64,000 bases of DNA, taken from positions 1 through 64,000 of the forward strand of contig CAUBJF010000001.1 in assembly GCA_958436175.1 (NCBI GenBank), given 5' to 3'. The notes under the pieces were generated by a model. The model had not been told where the DNA came from and searched no databases. It worked only from the letters and a program-made list of their open reading frames with translations. Source of the DNA: an uncultured Muribaculaceae bacterium (lineage in GTDB: Bacteria > Bacteroidota > Bacteroidia > Bacteroidales > Muribaculaceae). A program made the position numbers and the translations under genes. Positions 60,802 to 64,000 of this stretch are shown here, piece by piece (position 1 is the stretch's first letter; each line of letters begins with the position of its first letter).

Positions 60802-60809
60802 TAATTTTG
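60802..60809 (+). promoter_or_regulatory. -7 box of dnaG
   Basis: TAATTTTG lies 16 nt before the dnaG ATG. No good -33 box at the usual distance. Confidence 0.4.
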
Positions 60810-60825
60810 TGTCCTCACACAAGCT

Positions 60826-63003
60826 ATGGGACGAATAGACCAGGACACAGTAAACAGAATCCTTGATGCCGCCGACATCGTCGACGTGGTAAGCGACTTC
60901 GTGAAGCTACGCCGCAGCGGTGCCAATTTCAAGGGCTTATGTCCTTTCCACAACGAAAGGACTCCGTCGTTCTCGGTCAACCGCGCCCGTAACATCTGCA
61001 AATGTTTCAGCTGCGGCAAAGGGGGCACGCCCGTCAACTTCATCATGGAGCACGAGCAGATGAGCTATACCGAAGCTCTTCGCTATCTCGCCAGGAAGTA
61101 CAATATCGAGATTGTCGAGAAGGACATCACTCCGGAGGAACGACAGGCACAGAACGAGCGCGAGGCAATGCTCGCCATCAACGAATTCGCCCTGAAACAT
61201 TTCGAGCACAATCTACTCGAAACTAACGACGGCCGCGACATAGCCCTCGCCTATTTCCGGCACCGTGGCATCAACGATGCCATGATCCAGCGATTCCATC
61301 TCGGATATTCCATCGACAGGGGCTCCGAACTGATTGATGCTGCCCGCGACGCAGGATTCAATACCAGATACCTGGTCGATACAGGCCTCGCCGTCGAATC
61401 CGAACGCGACGGCCATAAAAGCATGTACGACCGCTTCCGTGGCCGCGTCATGTTCCCGGTTCACAGCATTTCGGGTCGTGTTATCGCTTTCGGTGGCCGA
61501 ACCATGCGGTCCGACAAGTCGATAGCCAAGTATGTAAACTCGCCGGAATCTGCCATTTACAAGAAAAATCTGGAGCTATATGGACTCTACCAGGCCAAGA
61601 ACGCAATCGCCAAGCGCGACAAATGTATCCTCGTCGAGGGTTACCTCGATGTTATATCGATGCACCAGGCCGGTGTCGAGAATGTAGTTGCTTCTTCAGG
61701 CACGTCCCTGACTACGGGCCAGATAAGGGCTATCCGACGTTTTACGGACAATGTAACTCTCATCTATGATGCCGATGCGGCCGGCATAAAAGCATCGCTG
61801 CGAGGTATCAACATGCTTCTCGAAGAGGGTCTCAATGTCAAGACCCTGCTTCTTCCTCCAGGCGACGATCCCGACTCTTTCGCCCAGTCGCACACATCGA
61901 CCGAAGTCGAGGATTATCTCTCGAAAAACGAGACCGACATAATAGCCTTCATGACCAACATACTCATGAAGGATGTCCCGGCAGGCGACCCGACGGCCAA
62001 GGCAAAGGTCATAAATGTGATTCTCGGAAGCATCGCCTACATCGACGAGCCCGTAAAGCGCCAGGAATACATAGCGCAGTCCTCGCGCAGTCTCGGTGTG
62101 CCTGAGGATGTGCTGATCAGACAGCTCAACATCTTCATAACGCGCCGCTATGAAGAGGCCGACAAGAACACCAGGCGCGAACAAGCCCGACAGTCCCTTG
62201 GAGAGAACACGGAAGCCGAAAAAAAGGAATCGGACGCTCCTCTCCTCGACCTCAGCGACAACAGCCTGCGTCCGTACGAAGAGATGATAATGCGTTACAT
62301 CGTACGTTACGGCCTACGTTATATTGCAGATATCACACAGCCCGACGGCTCAATTAAACCTGGCACGGTGTTCGACCTCGTGGACAGCGAACTGAAGCTC
62401 GACGGCATAGAGATGACCTATGCCCCATTCAAAAGGACATACGAGGCGGTAAGGACATTGCGATGCGGCACATGGGAGGAAGAACGCAAAGCTTTTGCCG
62501 AGAAGACCGACAGAGAGTATCAGGGACGGCTTCGCGCCGAGCGAGACCGCATCCTTGCCTCCGCAGAAAGCATGACAATAATAGAGAACGAAGATCGCCG
62601 CATAGTGACCGGACTCGACAGATGGAGAGAAGAGCAGATCAACGACTACGATGCGTCCTACACGCAGTCGCACCTCGCCAACTCTTCGGACGACGAGATT
62701 CGCAACGTCGCCACCCGGCTGATAACAGAACGCTACTCTCTCTCAAAAATATTCCTCAAGCAGACAGGTGTAGAGACTGAGGAACAACAGCTGCGCACAC
62801 TCGTGCCAAGAGCCATCTATGAGCTCCGCAACGCCATCCTGACAAAAATCATTGAATCGCTGGGCGAACGTCTCAAGAACCTCGCGCCCGACAAGGCAGA
62901 AGAAGCCATCAGCATCATGCAGCAGATTCAGGAATACAAGGAAATGCAGAGCGAGCTTGGAAAAATCCTCGGAGAGCGAATTATCCTGCCTTCGCATATC
63001 TAA
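60826..63003 (+). CDS. dnaG: DNA primase
   Basis: This 725-residue primase makes RNA primers for replication. Its N-terminal zinc-binding domain reads LCPFHNERTPSFSVNRARNICKCFSCGKGG, and the TOPRIM domain has LVEGYLDVISMHQAG and TLIYDADAAGIKASLRG. A C-terminal helicase-binding domain of about 290 residues follows and is long, with a charged linker (EADKNTRREQARQSLG). Longer than the ~600 typical of gammaproteobacteria but usual for Bacteroidetes. It follows the calcium ATPase gene by 30 bp; cotranscription cannot be excluded. Confidence 0.96.
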   Translation: MGRIDQDTVNRILDAADIVDVVSDFVKLRRSGANFKGLCPFHNERTPSFSVNRARNICKCFSCGKGGTPVNFIMEHEQMSYTEALRYLARKYNIEIVEKDITPEERQAQNEREAMLAINEFALKHFEHNLLETNDGRDIALAYFRHRGINDAMIQRFHLGYSIDRGSELIDAARDAGFNTRYLVDTGLAVESERDGHKSMYDRFRGRVMFPVHSISGRVIAFGGRTMRSDKSIAKYVNSPESAIYKKNLELYGLYQAKNAIAKRDKCILVEGYLDVISMHQAGVENVVASSGTSLTTGQIRAIRRFTDNVTLIYDADAAGIKASLRGINMLLEEGLNVKTLLLPPGDDPDSFAQSHTSTEVEDYLSKNETDIIAFMTNILMKDVPAGDPTAKAKVINVILGSIAYIDEPVKRQEYIAQSSRSLGVPEDVLIRQLNIFITRRYEEADKNTRREQARQSLGENTEAEKKESDAPLLDLSDNSLRPYEEMIMRYIVRYGLRYIADITQPDGSIKPGTVFDLVDSELKLDGIEMTYAPFKRTYEAVRTLRCGTWEEERKAFAEKTDREYQGRLRAERDRILASAESMTIIENEDRRIVTGLDRWREEQINDYDASYTQSHLANSSDDEIRNVATRLITERYSLSKIFLKQTGVETEEQQLRTLVPRAIYELRNAILTKIIESLGERLKNLAPDKAEEAISIMQQIQEYKEMQSELGKILGERIILPSHI

Positions 63004-63170
63004 AAGAGGCTGCAAACAGAAGTTAACGGAAGCGAACCAACGTTAACAGAGCTCGAGAGCGCCATCGTTATAGCTTCAAATAGGCCATACGACAAGATTG
63101 CCTTAAGCTTCTATCGGATAAGCACTTGAAAACAGACGTGAATTTTTCTTGAAAAAAAGTCACCAAAAAA

Positions 63171-63202
63171 TTTGGAGGAACTCGAAAAAGTGCATAACTT
63201 TG
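63171..63202 (+). promoter_or_regulatory. Promoter of the tRNA-Pro/tRNA-Gln pair
   Basis: TTTG (63171-63174), 20-nt spacer, TAACTTTG (63195-63202): a full consensus match, 18 nt before the tRNA-Pro. The gap 63004-63170 shows no gene. Confidence 0.7.
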
Positions 63203-63220
63203 CATCGCTTTTGAGAAATA

Positions 63221-63294
63221 CGGGGTGTAGCTCAGTTGGTTAGAGTACACGTCTGGGGGGCGCGAGGTCGCTAGTTCGAGTCTAGTCACCCCGA
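63221..63294 (+). tRNA. tRNA-Pro (anticodon GGG)
   Basis: Acceptor CGGGGTG (63221-63227) pairs with CACCCCG (63287-63293), discriminator A. The anticodon loop CTGGGGG gives GGG. T-loop TTCGAGT present. The anticodon stem has one apparent mismatch. The next bases are CA, so CCA is not fully encoded. Confidence 0.9.
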
Positions 63295-63313
63295 CAAAAT
63301 ATCAAAAGCGCAT

Positions 63314-63384
63314 TGCCTTGTGGTGTAATGGCAGCACGTCGGATTCTGGTTCCGCCTGTGGGAGTTCGAATCTCTCCAAGGCAA
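63314..63384 (+). tRNA. tRNA-Gln (anticodon CUG)
   Basis: Acceptor TGCCTTG (63314-63320) pairs with CAAGGCA (63377-63383), discriminator A. The anticodon loop TTCTGGT gives CUG. T-loop TTCGAAT present. No CCA is encoded. It lies 19 bp after tRNA-Pro, so the two are probably one transcript. Confidence 0.93.
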
Positions 63385-63386
63385 CT

Positions 63387-63428
63387 AAAGAGAGAATTGA
63401 AAGTCAGCTTTCAGTTCTCTCTTTTTTT
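63387..63428 (+). terminator. Terminator of the tRNA pair
   Basis: AAAGAGAGAA with TTGAAAG pairs with CTTTCA and TTCTCTCTTT, followed by a run of Ts to 63428. Confidence 0.85.
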
Positions 63429-63576
63429 CATATAGCTTCAACAAGTTGAAGCAACTTGAACAAAATAAAGAGAGGGGGCAATCCAGAAGGGATGGCAGGT
63501 GGTCGTCATGTGACATGACAGCGATAATTAAATTAACTTAAAGCGCAAGGCCATACGTAAATTTTTGATAAGATTC

Positions 63577-63608
63577 ATTGTCATTACGGTGTTTTGGTGC
63601 TATATTTG
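63577..63608 (+). promoter_or_regulatory. htrA promoter
   Basis: TTG (63578-63580), 20-nt spacer, TATATTTG (63601-63608), about 40 nt before the ATG at 63648. Confidence 0.6.
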
Positions 63609-63647
63609 CAGTGAAAGAACTACAATCTACAAATACCTATAGACAGA

Positions 63648-64000
63648 ATGAAGAAATATGTATGCGCCCTAATGGGCATGACCATCGCATTGGCATCCTG
63701 TGCCAACCCAGACAATACTACTGTCGCACGGACTCCCGAGGTGACTGTAGGTGGTCGTTTCATATCCCAGGACGATTTCATCCAGGCAGCAGAACAGACT
63801 GTCAACGGCGTTGTCAGCGTCAAGAGCTTCGCGACACCAGGCCGTCAGCAGTACGGCTACGGCAACGACATGCCGAGCGACCCGTTGCTTGAATTCTTTT
63901 TCGGCGTGCCCCGCGGACAGCGTGCCCCCCGCCAGCAGCAACCTCAGCAGCAGCAACAGATCGGACTTGGTTCCGGCGTCATTATAAGCAAGGACGGCTA
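63648..64000 (+). CDS. HtrA/DegP-like serine protease (start only)
   Basis: The frame runs off the window after about 117 residues. The N-terminus has a signal peptide, MKKYVCALMGMTIALASC, whose end (LASC) could be a lipobox. Then come VGGRFISQDDFIQAAEQTVNGVVSVKSF, typical of the DegP/HtrA start, a Gln-rich loop (near residues 97-108) and IGLGSGVIISKDGY, the beginning of the trypsin-like domain. The catalytic triad lies outside the window. It would be a periplasmic quality-control protease. Confidence 0.85.
   Translation, partial: MKKYVCALMGMTIALASCANPDNTTVARTPEVTVGGRFISQDDFIQAAEQTVNGVVSVKSFATPGRQQYGYGNDMPSDPLLEFFFGVPRGQRAPRQQQPQQQQQIGLGSGVIISKDG

Noticed and set aside
1..64000. CRISPR array, integrase, transposase, toxin-antitoxin pair or rRNA
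   Set aside because: I looked on both strands and saw no regularly spaced repeats, no recombinase signature and no rRNA.

Overview
The window reads as chromosome of a Bacteroidota, probably Bacteroidales, gut-type anaerobe. Evidence: many promoters fit the Bacteroidetes pattern TTTG-N19/20-TAnnTTTG; there are numerous lipoproteins, a Bacteroidetes-type LptD, a TonB-dependent-receptor-like barrel with GLPGLI proteins, T9SS-like C-terminal tails, a Wzi-like capsule protein, rubrerythrin, TrpB2 and a PMCA-type calcium ATPase. A Muribaculaceae-like host is my guess from overall flavour, not proven.

Layout. (1) 0-1.8 kb: a promoter, a tiny ORF and three overlapping, distantly related lipoproteins. 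(2) 1.9-8.3 kb, minus strand: a six-gene surface-glycan operon (flippase, Wzi-like protein, lipoprotein, LegB-like dehydratase, CPSase-like ATP-grasp, NeuB-like synthase), the last genes overlapping by 4-7 bp. (3) 8.5-19.5 kb, core: GIN-domain protein and DusB, HtpG, a porin, Ptb-Buk, LptD. (4) 19.7-33.1 kb: an accessory region of lower GC, starting right after tRNA-Ser(GCU). It holds decayed sequence, a lipocalin-like lipoprotein, an MBL-fold protein, a zinc-ribbon protein, an arsenic-type cluster (arsR-arsF-arsG-thioredoxin-permease), a Nim-like/SMR pair, and an Ig-like lipoprotein followed by an outer-membrane receptor with two GLPGLI proteins. Three promoters here share a 5' leader RNA motif; two copies show a compensatory base-pair change. 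(5) 33.2-44.6 kb, core: rubrerythrin and Fur, GH78 rhamnosidase, AlaS, M23 peptidase and MerR, CaCA antiporter and TrpB2, GNAT. (6) 44.7-50.3 kb, minus: a five-gene envelope operon (TlpA, DUF6029-like barrel, Omp28-like lipoprotein, two proteins with T9SS-like tails) containing three CxxC proteins. (7) 50.5-64 kb, core: EtfB-EtfA-acyl-CoA dehydrogenase, PurL, calcium ATPase, DnaG, tRNA-Pro, tRNA-Gln and the start of an HtrA protease.

The most unusual signals are the shared leader RNA of the accessory region, the envelope redox operon, and the compact nonulosonate-type operon with an ATP-grasp enzyme. No CRISPR array, intact integrase, transposase or rRNA was seen.
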